A DNA stretch of 64,000 nucleotides from Gillisia hiemivivida (GTDB lineage: Bacteria; Bacteroidota; Bacteroidia; Flavobacteriales; Flavobacteriaceae): assembly GCF_007997295.1 (NCBI RefSeq), contig NZ_VORY01000011.1, forward strand, positions 1-64,000, given 5' to 3'. Position 1 is the stretch's first letter, and each line of letters starts with the position of its first letter. Shown piece after piece: positions 1-8,810 of the stretch. A model generated the notes under the pieces. The model made no database searches, was not told the origin of the DNA, and saw only the letters and a list, made by a program, of their open reading frames with translations. The translations under genes and the position numbers were made by a program.

Positions 1-84
1 ATCAAAATGATCCACTAAGAATTGTGGCAATACAAGCTTAATTAAATCTAGGTAGTTATCCAAACCTCTTTTTTTGGCAAATAT
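1..84 (-). pseudogene. N-terminal fragment of a transposase (ISAon1-like), cut by the left edge
   Basis: Reading leftward from 84 gives an open frame of 28 codons that runs off the window, ending LDLIKLVLPQFLVDHFD. That stretch resembles the N-terminal region of ISAon1-type transposases, which usually begin with a short leucine-rich segment ending in EHFD or DHFD. No ATG lies in frame before an upstream TGA, so the start is missing, non-standard or lost. The rest of the gene, if any, lies outside the window. The assignment is from recalled family pattern and is tentative. Confidence 0.35.
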
Positions 85-617
85 CGAACTACATTTTCAA
101 TTCACACACAACTTTTGAGATTGATCCGTGAGAAGCCTGTCCTGAGCTTAGTCGAAGGGAAACCGGTCTTTCGCTCTAACCTTTCGTGATCATCCCCTCC
201 TAAATCCTCCCCGAAGGGGAGGACTTTCAACTTTGCTTTTTTGAACTTCTCCCTAAAAGTTATTATTTCGCGTTGAGTAATTTGATATTTGGAATTCATT
301 GGCTCCCTTCCCTTTGGGAAAGGCCGGTGTTGGGATGAGTGAGGACTTTTAACCCTAGTCCTTTATACTTTTCCCTAAATGCTATTATTTCACGTTGAGT
401 GATTCTAATATCTAGATCTCATTTGCTCCCTTCCCTTTGGGAAGGGCTGGGGTTGGGATGAGGAAAGACTTTTAACCCTAGTTCTTTATACTTCTCCCTA
501 AAAGTTATTATTTCGCGTTGAGTAATTTGATATCTGGAATTCATTGGCTCCCTTCCCTTTGGGAAGGGCTGGGGTTGGGATTAGGGAAGACTTTTAACTT
601 TACTCCTTTGAACTATT
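85..617. repeat. Intergenic repeat region with three tandem 122-123 bp units
   Basis: Three head-to-tail units start at about 246, 368 and 491 and end near 611. Each carries a TATTATTTC(G/A)CGTTGAGT core and a hairpin of CCCTTCCC and GGGAAGGG arms around TTT (the first unit has one extra A). Upstream, 131-160 carries a CCTGTCCTGAGC...GTCGAAGGG sequence of a dispersed flavobacterial type, and about 204-222 has a CCTCCCC/GGGGAGG hairpin. Small open frames here are repeat by-products. I see no gene between the transposase fragment and glsA. Confidence 0.8.
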
Positions 618-1532
618 CTAAAAAATAGAGAATCCCGTGAGTGTGGTCAGTTTTTCCAAGGCTGCCATTCCCAATTCAGAATTGCCTTTTGGGTTTAAAA
701 TCGGGCTCCATACAGCGACAGAAAACTGAGAAGGGTGAATAGCAACAATACCACCACCAACACCACTTTTTCCGGGTAAGCCGACTTCAAAACTAAACTC
801 GCCTGCTTCATCGTAAAATCCGCAGGTTTGCATCAAAGCATTTATACGTTTAACCCTTTCTTTTGAAATAATTTTTTCTTCGGTCCCTAATAATTTTCCT
901 TCGTTCGCAAATAGCATAAAAGCCTTTGCCAGTTCCTCACAGGACATTGTTAAAGAGCATTGATGAAAATAGAAATCTAATATGGGTTCAACATCGTTTT
1001 TAATGTTTCCTAATGCCTTCATATAGTTTACCAAACCATAATTTCTATACCCGGTGGATTTTTCAGATTCGGCAACCTTAAGGTCATAATTTATCTCATT
1101 GTTACCCGAAAGTTTCCTTACAAACTCCAAAAGATCGTTTTTGGGATCATCTAAATTAGACACCAAAATATCTGCAATTACTAATGCTCCGGCATTTATA
1201 AATGGATTTCTAGGAACACCTTGTTCATACTCTAACTGGGTCAAGGAATTAAATGGGTCGCCAGATGGTTCTACATCTACACGTTCCCATAAGGATTCTC
1301 CTAGGATCTGCATTGCCATAGTTAAAGTAAAAACCTTGGAAATACTCTGTATAGAAAATTTTTCTTGGCTATCCCCAAAAGAATAGTGACCAGAATTTCG
1401 GCAATAAAGATGCATCCCAAATTTTTTAGGATCTACTTTTGCCAGTTCAGGAATATATGATGCAACCTTACCAATAGCATTGTGATAGCTTGTATCTTCA
1501 TGAATAGTATTGAGAATCTTTTGATAATCCAT
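618..1532 (-). CDS. glsA: Glutaminase
   Basis: Hydrolyses L-glutamine to glutamate and ammonia in the cytoplasm. The 304 residues match the full length of the beta-lactamase-fold glutaminase family. The SxxK catalytic motif is at Ser63-Ile-Ser-Lys66 (SISKVF). NPFINAGAL near residue 109, YRNYGLVNYM in the middle and the glycine-rich PGKSGVGGGI near the C-terminus are the other family landmarks. The start codon lies 1 bp after the stop of the peptidase E gene upstream, so the two are almost certainly co-transcribed. Downstream are the tandem repeats. Confidence 0.93.
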   Translation of the reverse strand: MDYQKILNTIHEDTSYHNAIGKVASYIPELAKVDPKKFGMHLYCRNSGHYSFGDSQEKFSIQSISKVFTLTMAMQILGESLWERVDVEPSGDPFNSLTQLEYEQGVPRNPFINAGALVIADILVSNLDDPKNDLLEFVRKLSGNNEINYDLKVAESEKSTGYRNYGLVNYMKALGNIKNDVEPILDFYFHQCSLTMSCEELAKAFMLFANEGKLLGTEEKIISKERVKRINALMQTCGFYDEAGEFSFEVGLPGKSGVGGGIVAIHPSQFSVAVWSPILNPKGNSELGMAALEKLTTLTGFSIF

Positions 1533-1533
1533 T

Positions 1534-2241
1534 TTATATAATTTCAGAGAGATTGCTATTGGAGACTAATTCTTTTGGTTCTTTGCCAACTGTAAAGATC
1601 CTTGCAGAAAGACTGCCTCTTAGAGTAATATTTTCACCTTTAATTTCTAACCAACTTCCTTCTCTAATACCAACAACTGGCTGTGTATTTATAGTGTGGA
1701 ATTCTTTGATTCTGGTTTCACGAGTTTCACCTTTGTGTTTCGAATTAAGATCTGGATCTAAATAATGCGGATTTATATTAAAAGGAACAATTCCCAATGT
1801 TTTAAAACTTGGCGGGTATATTATAGGCATGTCATTAGTGGTTTGCATTGTAAGACCTCCAATATTGGTTCCTGCACTGCTGCCAAGATAAGGAGTTCCC
1901 GCTAAAATTTGTTCTCGCAAAGGCATCATCAAATTATTGCGATGTAACTTATCCACCAACAAAAAAGTGTTTCCGCCACCTGTGAATATGCCTTTAGCTT
2001 CTTTTAGAGCTTGCTCTTTATCTTTAAATTCGTGTAATCCTTTTACATTTATAGAAATAGTTTCAAAAGCTTTTTTTGCTATAGAGGTATATTCCTCATG
2101 TGTAATTCCTCCAGGTCTGGCGAAGGGAATAAAAATTATTTCATCACAATTTTTAAATAACTTAGCAATTTCTGGCAATAAGTAAGCTAAATATTGTTGA
2201 CCGTGCAAGGTTGAAGTACTTGCTAGTATGGCATTTTTCAT
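1534..2241 (-). CDS. pepE: Dipeptidase E (peptidase S51), alpha-aspartyl dipeptidase
   Basis: Cytoplasmic serine peptidase of family S51, whose known members cleave Asp-X dipeptides. The 235 residues match the family length (about 230). The nucleophile motif GSSAG puts the catalytic serine at 122, with a TGGGNTF loop just before it (about 87-93) and the likely catalytic histidine in NPHYLDPD (His159). It is the first gene of a two-gene unit with glsA, which would release glutamate and aspartate from peptides and glutamine. The ATG at 2241 is chosen because MKNAILASTS opens the first beta strand. Confidence 0.88.
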   Translation of the reverse strand: MKNAILASTSTLHGQQYLAYLLPEIAKLFKNCDEIIFIPFARPGGITHEEYTSIAKKAFETISINVKGLHEFKDKEQALKEAKGIFTGGGNTFLLVDKLHRNNLMMPLREQILAGTPYLGSSAGTNIGGLTMQTTNDMPIIYPPSFKTLGIVPFNINPHYLDPDLNSKHKGETRETRIKEFHTINTQPVVGIREGSWLEIKGENITLRGSLSARIFTVGKEPKELVSNSNLSEII

Positions 2242-2347
2242 TCACTAATTTTTGTAAATTTAAGTATTGTGACGCTTTAACCAAAGTTTAAGTAAACCTT
2301 GTTATATTTATTTCGTCTTAAATTGTTTCTTTAAATAAATCATTTCT

Positions 2348-3160
2348 ATGAAAAAACTTACCTACCTATTTTTTGCCTTCTTTTTCGTGCAGTTTGCCTA
2401 TGCGCAATCTAATGATAGAATTAATATAAGTGGCTCTATTGAAGTTCCTGTAGGGGACGACCCCCAAGGAATCAGTGTTTTTAATATTAATTCTAAGGAA
2501 GGAACAATTTCTAATTCTGAAGGAAAATTTACTATTGCTGTTGCAGAAAATGACAGTATTAAGTTTTTTGCTGTTCAGTTTCAGGAATTTTTGGTGGTAA
2601 TAGATAAACGTGTTCTGGAAAGCAAAAAATTGAATATCTATGTGAGTGAGCTGGTAAATAGACTCCCAGAAGTGCTGGTTTCTCCATATGATCTCACTGG
2701 AGAATTGAATGTTGATGTAGAAAAATTAGAAGTGATCCAGTTACCTGTTAATATTGAGGTTGGTATCCCACAAGGTGAATTTGCCAATGTAGAGAATGTA
2801 GCGAATTTTGGGAAGGCACCAAAAAATCAGGCCTTGGCTTTTAATCAGACCAGATTAGTAAATGGCATCAATTTTGTTAATCTCTTCAAGCTTTTGTTAA
2901 TATCTAACAAGAAAAATGATATTTCTAATCCATATTCTAATTCTTATGAAGAAATAGATGTTGAATTAAGACAACTATATAATGACCAGTTCTTTAAAGA
3001 TAATTTTAATATTGATTTAGAAAACATCTCAGATTTTATCTTATATGCAGATACAAATGGTTTGGATGAAGAAATGTTAAGAAAGGGAAATGAATTAGAT
3101 CTTATTGATTTTTTAATGGAGCAGAGCAAAAAATATAAAAAGCAGCTGAATAAAAATTAA
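2348..3160 (+). CDS. Exported carboxypeptidase-like regulatory domain protein, paralogue 1 of 4
   Basis: 270 residues with a signal peptide (MKKLTYLFFAFFFVQFAYAQ). After it comes a beta-sandwich domain (about 23-110) of the CarboxypepD_reg-like type. A middle segment follows, then a conserved C-terminal block starting ELRQLYNDQFF and ending DFLMEQSKKYKKQLNKN. The function is not known. It is the most divergent of four tandem paralogues and is followed after 20 bp by the next copy, so the four form one transcription unit. A possible promoter with TTG near 2299 lies upstream. The fold assignment is from pattern only. Confidence 0.7.
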   Translation: MKKLTYLFFAFFFVQFAYAQSNDRINISGSIEVPVGDDPQGISVFNINSKEGTISNSEGKFTIAVAENDSIKFFAVQFQEFLVVIDKRVLESKKLNIYVSELVNRLPEVLVSPYDLTGELNVDVEKLEVIQLPVNIEVGIPQGEFANVENVANFGKAPKNQALAFNQTRLVNGINFVNLFKLLLISNKKNDISNPYSNSYEEIDVELRQLYNDQFFKDNFNIDLENISDFILYADTNGLDEEMLRKGNELDLIDFLMEQSKKYKKQLNKN

Positions 3161-3180
3161 CCTTCATCTTAAAAAATAGT

Positions 3181-3990
3181 ATGCGAAATGAAATTTATCT
3201 AAAAGTAATTGCCCTACTATTATTAACTATTTCTCCTCTAATAGCTCAAGAAAACATTCAACTTAGCGGAAATGTCTCAGCACCTCACCTAGAAGGAGCT
3301 TCCATTCATATTATAAATTCTACACAAAAAACAGGCACGGTGAATTCAGTTTCAGGATCGTATAAGATCTTGGTGAGAGAAAATGATGAATTATTGTTTT
3401 CTTCCGTTCAATATAAAAATGTCAATGTAATCATTACTTCAGAAATCATATCGAAAGGTGTTTTGAATGTTGTGCTGGAAGAAGATTTAAATGTCCTAGC
3501 AGAAGTAAATATTAGTAATATAAATCTTACCGGTGATATCGCAAAAGATATAGCAAATATGGAGGTTGTAGACCTTCCTGTAAACATTAATTTTGGAGAT
3601 GTTAAAAACATAACCTTTGAGGCAGATATTAATGATCCCGCAGAAGCACCAAGAAACAGAGCGTTTGAAAGTAATACGATAATGCAACCTGGAGTAAATA
3701 TTATGGGATTACCTGGGGCGATATCTGATCTTCTAGGTATTAAAAAAAAGACTCCAGTTAGAGTATATAAAGGTCCTGTAAGAACTTCCAGTGAACAGTT
3801 AAGACAATTGTTTCAGGAAGATTTTTTCGTTAATACCCTGGAGTTGGAAAAAGACTATATAGAAGATTTTATTTTTTATGCAGAAGATCAAGGGCTGAGT
3901 ATTCTTCTTGAAAATTCAAATAAACTAGTCTTAATTGAATTTTTAATGGAAAAGAGTAAAAAATATAAAATGCAATTGAGTCAAAATTAA
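3181..3990 (+). CDS. Exported carboxypeptidase-like regulatory domain protein, paralogue 2 of 4
   Basis: 269 residues: signal peptide ending LIAQ, then a beta-sandwich with GASIHIINSTQKTGTVNS and an LVRENDELLFSSVQYKN strand pair. Next come a LAEVNISNINLTGDI linker and a C-terminal block LRQLFQEDFF...IEFLMEKSKKYKMQLSQN. Copies 2, 3 and 4 are far closer to each other than to copy 1, which points to recent duplication. The central segment (about 165-205) is where they differ most. It probably acts in the periplasm or at the outer membrane; no catalytic residues are evident. Confidence 0.7.
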   Translation: MRNEIYLKVIALLLLTISPLIAQENIQLSGNVSAPHLEGASIHIINSTQKTGTVNSVSGSYKILVRENDELLFSSVQYKNVNVIITSEIISKGVLNVVLEEDLNVLAEVNISNINLTGDIAKDIANMEVVDLPVNINFGDVKNITFEADINDPAEAPRNRAFESNTIMQPGVNIMGLPGAISDLLGIKKKTPVRVYKGPVRTSSEQLRQLFQEDFFVNTLELEKDYIEDFIFYAEDQGLSILLENSNKLVLIEFLMEKSKKYKMQLSQN

Positions 3991-4010
3991 TCGCTGCACA
4001 AAGTGTCACT

Positions 4011-4814
4011 ATGAAAAAACAATCTTATCTAAAAGTATTTGTACTACTACTATTTACGGTTACACCTTTGTTAGGTCAAGAAAATACCCAGTTAAAAGGA
4101 ACCGTTTCTGCACCCTTTCTGGAAGAAGCATCTATACATATCATAAACACTACTCAAAAAACCGGAACGGTAAATTCAGATTCTGGATCTTTTCAGATCT
4201 TGGTGAGAGAGAATGATGAACTTTTATTTTCTTCTATTCAATATAAAAATATCACAGTTGTAATTACTTCAGAAATCATAAAAAGTGGCTTTTTAGAGGT
4301 GGCTTTAACTGAAGATGTAAATGTTCTTGCTGAAGTAAATATTAGTAATATAGCTCTTACTGGAAATATTAATACAGATATTTCAAACATGCAGGTTTTA
4401 GATGATCTTCCTCTAAATTATGGTTTAAGTGATATTAAACATATGAATTTTGAAGCAGATATTAATGATCCTTTAGAAGCTCCAAGAAACAGAGCATTTG
4501 AGAGTAATGAAATAATGGGGCTCGCGCTTGGTGGGGCCAGTATTTCGATAGATGGAATGTTTAATAGAAAAGAGCGCAAATTTCTTGCTTTTGTATCTTT
4601 AAGTAAAGCTTCTAATGAGGAATTAAAACAGTTGTTTCAAGAGGATTTTTTTATTGATATACTGAAGGTAGAAAAGCAATTTATAGATGATTTTATATTT
4701 TACGCTATAGATCAAGGCTTGAACGAGCTTATAAAACAATCCAATAAAATTGCGGTAACTGAATTTTTGATTCGGCAGAGTAGGAACTATAACCTGCAAT
4801 TGAGTAAAAATTAA
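4011..4814 (+). CDS. Exported carboxypeptidase-like regulatory domain protein, paralogue 3 of 4
   Basis: 267 residues with signal peptide (VTPLLGQ cleavage region), the same beta-sandwich (EEASIHIINTTQKTGTVNSD) and the same C-terminal block (LKQLFQEDFF to TEFLIRQSRNYNLQLSKN). The middle third, around residues 163-200, is unlike that of copy 2. It starts 20 bp after copy 2 stops and ends 18 bp before the ATG of copy 4. Nothing in the sequence gives an enzymatic function. The conserved ends with a variable middle suggest a shared scaffold presenting different surfaces, which is an inference. Confidence 0.7.
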   Translation: MKKQSYLKVFVLLLFTVTPLLGQENTQLKGTVSAPFLEEASIHIINTTQKTGTVNSDSGSFQILVRENDELLFSSIQYKNITVVITSEIIKSGFLEVALTEDVNVLAEVNISNIALTGNINTDISNMQVLDDLPLNYGLSDIKHMNFEADINDPLEAPRNRAFESNEIMGLALGGASISIDGMFNRKERKFLAFVSLSKASNEELKQLFQEDFFIDILKVEKQFIDDFIFYAIDQGLNELIKQSNKIAVTEFLIRQSRNYNLQLSKN

Positions 4815-4832
4815 CTAATGTTAAAAATAGAA

Positions 4833-5660
4833 ATGATTAAAGGAACCTATCTAAAAGTAATAACCCTACTATTATTTACTGTTTCCCCATTGTTAGCTCA
4901 AGAAAACACCCAATTAAATGGCCGCGTTTCTGCCCCTTTTCTGGAAGAAGCATCTATACATCTCATAAATACTACTCAAAAAACCGGAACGGTAAATTCA
5001 GATTCTGGATCTTATAAGATTTTGGTGAGAGAAAATGATGAACTTTTGTTTTCTTCCGTTCAATATAAAAATGTTACAATACTCATTACTTCAGAAATTA
5101 TTCATAATGGGGTATTGGATATCGTTTTGGTTGAAGATTTAAATGTTCTTGCTGAAGTAAATATTAGTAATGTAGCTCTTACTGGAAATATTAATACAGA
5201 TATCGCCCAGATTCCAATTGTTCGGGATTTGCCGGTAAATTTCTCAATTGGGGACATAAACAACATGACTTTTGAATCGGATATAATCGATCCTCAAAAG
5301 GCTCCTTTAAATTTAGCATTAGGCCAGCGGCCAGGTCTTCCCGGTGCTGATGTTATAGGAATTATTGAATTAATACTTAGCCCAATACTTCCAGATCCGA
5401 AACCACCTGAGATAAAACTGAATTTAGATAAATACAAAAACAATAGTGATATAATAGCGCATTTACGTTAACTTTTCGACGAGAAATTCTTTACTGAAAC
5501 CTTGACGATTAAAAAGGATTTTATAGATGATTTTATATATTATGCAAATGATAATGGATTGGGAGTAATCTTGGTGAAACCTAAAAATCAGTTTGCCTTG
5601 ATCGAATTTTTGATAGAACAAAGCAAAATTTATAACAAGAGCAAATTGGGGCTTAATTAG
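4833..5660 (+). pseudogene. Paralogue 4 of the tandem family, interrupted by one in-frame nonsense codon
   Basis: The homologous start is the ATG at 4833 (MIKGTYLKVITLLLF), not the upstream ATG at 4818. The frame runs through the signal peptide, beta-sandwich and middle region to a TAA at 5469-5471. That codon falls exactly where the sister copies read Gln in LRQLF. The same frame continues without another stop to TAG at 5658-5660, reading LFDEKFFTETL and IEFLIEQSKIYN, the expected C-terminal block. A single CAA to TAA change would explain this. A truncated exported protein of about 212 residues may still be made. Confidence 0.8.
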
Positions 5661-5853
5661 TTTTTATACTTCTTGCAGATTCCTTCAAATTTAGTTTTTA
5701 TTTATAGCTAAATTATTTATTTACAACCACTTATATTCTTTCTTGAATAATTATTAAAAATTTATTCTCTCTTTTTGGAACATTTTTTGCTTTTAGGTTA
5801 CTTATAGACTAATAAGGTGTCTTTATGATATCTCCTTAATTTTTTAATATTTT

Positions 5854-6360
5854 ATGAAAATCAAATTTTTCTTACCCATTATTTGTGTTTTAATGTTAAT
5901 GTCTTTCTCAGTAGCGCATAAATTCTACGTAAGTGTTACAGAAATTGAATACAATGAGAAAGCTCACAGCCTTCAGATAATTTCCCGCGTTTTTATAGAT
6001 GACATGGAAGATTTACTTCAAACTAGATATGACAAAAATATCAGGTTAAGGAAAACCAACGAAAGTTCTTCTGTTCCAAACTATTTGAAAAAATATCTGA
6101 ATGATAAACTTGAAGTTAAGATAGATGGAAGGTTAACCGAAGTCAATTATTTAGGAAAGGAATATGAGGATGATATGCTTTTGCTTTATTTAGAAATTCC
6201 AAAAATCACTGCCTTCAAAAAAATAGAAGTCAAAAATGCAATTCTAACAGATATGTTTAGCGAGCAAAAAAATCTAGTGCACGTTAACTATAAAGGTTCA
6301 ACCAAAAGCTTGATCCTTAATAAAGCCAAGCAGGAAGATGTGTTAAATTTTAACAATTGA
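5854..6360 (+). CDS. DUF6702 family exported protein
   Basis: 168 residues with a signal peptide (about 1-21, ending SFSVAHK). The mature part opens HKFYVSVTEIEYNEK and contains RVFIDDMEDLLQ, then LGKEYEDDMLLLYLEIP and NLVHVNYKGSTKSLIL, which fits the flavobacterial DUF6702 family as I remember it. The function is unknown. It sits 193 bp after the exported paralogue array and 58 bp before the M1 peptidase on the same strand. A role together with the peptidase is suggested by position only. Confidence 0.75.
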   Translation: MKIKFFLPIICVLMLMSFSVAHKFYVSVTEIEYNEKAHSLQIISRVFIDDMEDLLQTRYDKNIRLRKTNESSSVPNYLKKYLNDKLEVKIDGRLTEVNYLGKEYEDDMLLLYLEIPKITAFKKIEVKNAILTDMFSEQKNLVHVNYKGSTKSLILNKAKQEDVLNFNN

Positions 6361-6418
6361 ATTGTAAGGCTATAATTAATACTTATTTTTATCAACATTA
6401 AAAAACAACAAAGTACAA

Positions 6419-8731
6419 ATGAGAAAATTTAAATCTGCCATGTTGGTATTTTTCTTAGTTCTTTCTACTGGAATGTATGCTCAGGAAACTGAAGCTCCAA
6501 AGGAAGAAGTAAAGGAAATGGGCCACACCAATCAAAACAAATTCAAACAACTTTATGAGGAGTTTTCAACTCCAAATCAATACAGAGCAGCTTCGGGAGC
6601 CCCGGGCGCGGCATACTATCAGAATCAAGCCGATTATAAAATGGACATTGAGTTAGATGATAAAACTCAAAAGCTTACCGGGGTAGAAACAATCACCTAT
6701 CATAATAATTCCCCAGATGATTTAGAATATTTATGGGTTCAGTTAGATCAGAATATCCGTACCAAAAATTCTGCAGCATTAGAGAAGAACGGTAGTGGTA
6801 TAGCTGCAGTTAATCAGCCAGGAACTTTTGCAAATCAATTTTTGGACGAGTCTTTCGATGGTGGTTTCAATATAGAGTCTGTTACTAAAGATGGAAAAGC
6901 TCTTGCTCACAGTATTAATTTTACAATGATGCGTGTAGACTTGCCACAACCTTTAAAGGCTGGTGAGAGCACTTCATTTTCTATTAAATGGTGGTATAAT
7001 GTAAATAATCATGTTACCGATAGAGCTAGATCTGGATACGAACATTTTCCTGAAGACGGGAACAATGTATATGTAATCGCTCAGTTCTTTCCAAGAATGG
7101 CAGTTTACAATGATGTAGAAGGATGGCAAAATATGCAGTTTTGGGGTAACGGTGAGTTTGCGCTTCCATTTGGTAATTATGAAGTGAATATTACTGTTCC
7201 TGCAGATCATATCTTAGATGGAACTGGTGAAATTCAGAATAGAAAAGATGTTTATACCAAAGACATGATGAAAAGGTATGAGCAAGCTAAAAAATCTTAC
7301 GACAATCCTGTAATTATTGTTACTCAGGCTGAAGCAGAAGCTGCTGAGAAACAATTTTCAGACAAAAAGAAAACATGGAAGCTTAAGGCTACTATGGTGA
7401 GAGATTTTGCATTCTCTACTTCAAGAAGATTTGTGGTAGACATGATGAATGTAGATGTTATGGGGAAAGATGTTATGGCTGTTTCTATGTATCCAAAAGA
7501 AGGGAATCCTTTATGGGAGGAATATTCTACAAGAGCAGTAGCTACAACCTTAACTTCTTACTCTAAGCATACTTTCCAATATCCATATCATAAAGCAATT
7601 TCTGTACATGCAAAGAATCAAGGGATGGAATATCCAATGATCTGCTGGAATTACGGGCGTCCTGAAGAAGATGGTACCTATAGTGACCGTGTGAAATTTG
7701 GGATGATAAGTGTGATTATCCATGAAGTTGGACACAACTTTTTTCCAATGATCGTAAATTCTGATGAACGTCAGTGGGGTTGGATGGACGAAGGTTTAGA
7801 TACTTTTATGCAATATTTAGCTGAACAGGATTTTGCGAAAGAATATCCTGCAGCAATTTCACCAGAAACTGCGTATCCATCAAGAAGAGGGATGCCTGCT
7901 AAAATTGTTCCTTATATGAAGGGAGATCAAAAGTATATTGCTCCTATCATGTCTAATCCAGAGAATGTATATCAATTAGGAAACAATGCCTATGGAAAGC
8001 CTGCAACAGCATTAAATATTTTAAGAGAAACAGTAATGGGGCATGAGCTTTTTGACTTTTCTTTTAAAACCTATGCACAACGTTGGATGTTTAAGCATCC
8101 AACCCCTGAAGATTTCTTTAGAACTATGGAAGACGCTTCTGGCGTAGATCTAGATTGGTTTTGGAGAGGTTGGTTCTATGGTACAGACTATGTAGATATA
8201 GGAGTTAAAAATGTAAAGAAATATTTCGTTACAGACCAAGCGACCAAAGAAGGTTTAGCGATGTTAGAACGTTATGGAGTTACAGATCCAGAAAGTATGG
8301 ATTTGGTATATGTAGTAGAAGAAGGAAGTGATGAATATTCTGAAGATATGAAATCTAAGAGCCTTCTAGAAAATGCTCCAAAATTACAGGAATATTTAAT
8401 GGATAATTTTACTGCTGAAGAGCGTGCGAAAATGAAGTCTCCTAAATATTTTTATGAGATCACTTTCGATAAGCCGGGTGGTTTGGTAATGCCATTGATA
8501 GTTGAATTCACCTATGCAGATGGAACTACTAAAAATGTAACCTATCCAGTACAAGTTTGGAGAAAGAATGATTCTGAAGTTAGCAAAGCAATTGCAAGTG
8601 ATAAGGAGATTACTAAAGTAGTAATAGATCCTAACATGGAAACTGCCGATGTGAATCTAGATAATAATAGCTGGCCTCAAGAAGCTAAAGACAGCAAATT
8701 TGAACAGTTTAAGAAAGAAGATGGAGAGTAA
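6419..8731 (+). CDS. Secreted M1 family zinc metallopeptidase (gluzincin aminopeptidase)
   Basis: 770 residues with a signal peptide (to about residue 21, GMYAQ). An N-terminal beta domain (about 60-290) is followed by a catalytic domain with the zinc motif HEVGH at 435-439 and the third ligand Glu458 in GWMDEGL, giving the HExxH-18-E spacing of family M1. A substrate-loop sequence GMEYPM precedes it, in place of the usual GxMEN. The C-terminal half includes WFYGTDYVDIGV. It should trim peptides in the periplasm or outside the cell. A strong terminator follows at 8752. Confidence 0.92.
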   Translation: MRKFKSAMLVFFLVLSTGMYAQETEAPKEEVKEMGHTNQNKFKQLYEEFSTPNQYRAASGAPGAAYYQNQADYKMDIELDDKTQKLTGVETITYHNNSPDDLEYLWVQLDQNIRTKNSAALEKNGSGIAAVNQPGTFANQFLDESFDGGFNIESVTKDGKALAHSINFTMMRVDLPQPLKAGESTSFSIKWWYNVNNHVTDRARSGYEHFPEDGNNVYVIAQFFPRMAVYNDVEGWQNMQFWGNGEFALPFGNYEVNITVPADHILDGTGEIQNRKDVYTKDMMKRYEQAKKSYDNPVIIVTQAEAEAAEKQFSDKKKTWKLKATMVRDFAFSTSRRFVVDMMNVDVMGKDVMAVSMYPKEGNPLWEEYSTRAVATTLTSYSKHTFQYPYHKAISVHAKNQGMEYPMICWNYGRPEEDGTYSDRVKFGMISVIIHEVGHNFFPMIVNSDERQWGWMDEGLDTFMQYLAEQDFAKEYPAAISPETAYPSRRGMPAKIVPYMKGDQKYIAPIMSNPENVYQLGNNAYGKPATALNILRETVMGHELFDFSFKTYAQRWMFKHPTPEDFFRTMEDASGVDLDWFWRGWFYGTDYVDIGVKNVKKYFVTDQATKEGLAMLERYGVTDPESMDLVYVVEEGSDEYSEDMKSKSLLENAPKLQEYLMDNFTAEERAKMKSPKYFYEITFDKPGGLVMPLIVEFTYADGTTKNVTYPVQVWRKNDSEVSKAIASDKEITKVVIDPNMETADVNLDNNSWPQEAKDSKFEQFKKEDGE

Positions 8732-8751
8732 TTCTTCAGAAAAATAAATTA

Positions 8752-8781
8752 AGCCGACTTTAACGAGTCGGCTTCTTTTTT
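8752..8781 (+). terminator. Rho-independent terminator after the M1 peptidase
   Basis: AAGCCGACT and AGTCGGCTT form a 9-bp stem around TTAAC, followed by CTTTTTTT. It lies 20 bp after the M1 stop codon and ends the upstream unit before tatA. Confidence 0.9.
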
Positions 8782-8797
8782 TAATAGATATTGTGAT

Positions 8798-8805
8798 TAT
8801 CTTTG
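8798..8805 (+). promoter_or_regulatory. Bacteroidota -7 box (TATCTTTG) directly before tatA
   Basis: TATCTTTG fits the TAnnTTTG consensus of the Bacteroidota housekeeping sigma factor and ends only 5 bases before the ATG at 8811. Transcription would start at or next to the start codon, giving little or no leader. No clear TTG -33 element is seen. Confidence 0.5.
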
Positions 8806-8810
8806 TTCCT

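Noticed and set aside
102-299. 65-codon minus-strand open frame
   Set aside because: It lies entirely in the repeats before glsA, has no family look and follows the repeat borders.
4818-4832. ATG at 4818 as start of paralogue 4
   Set aside because: The sister proteins begin at the residue matching the ATG at 4833, and the extra five residues weaken the signal peptide.
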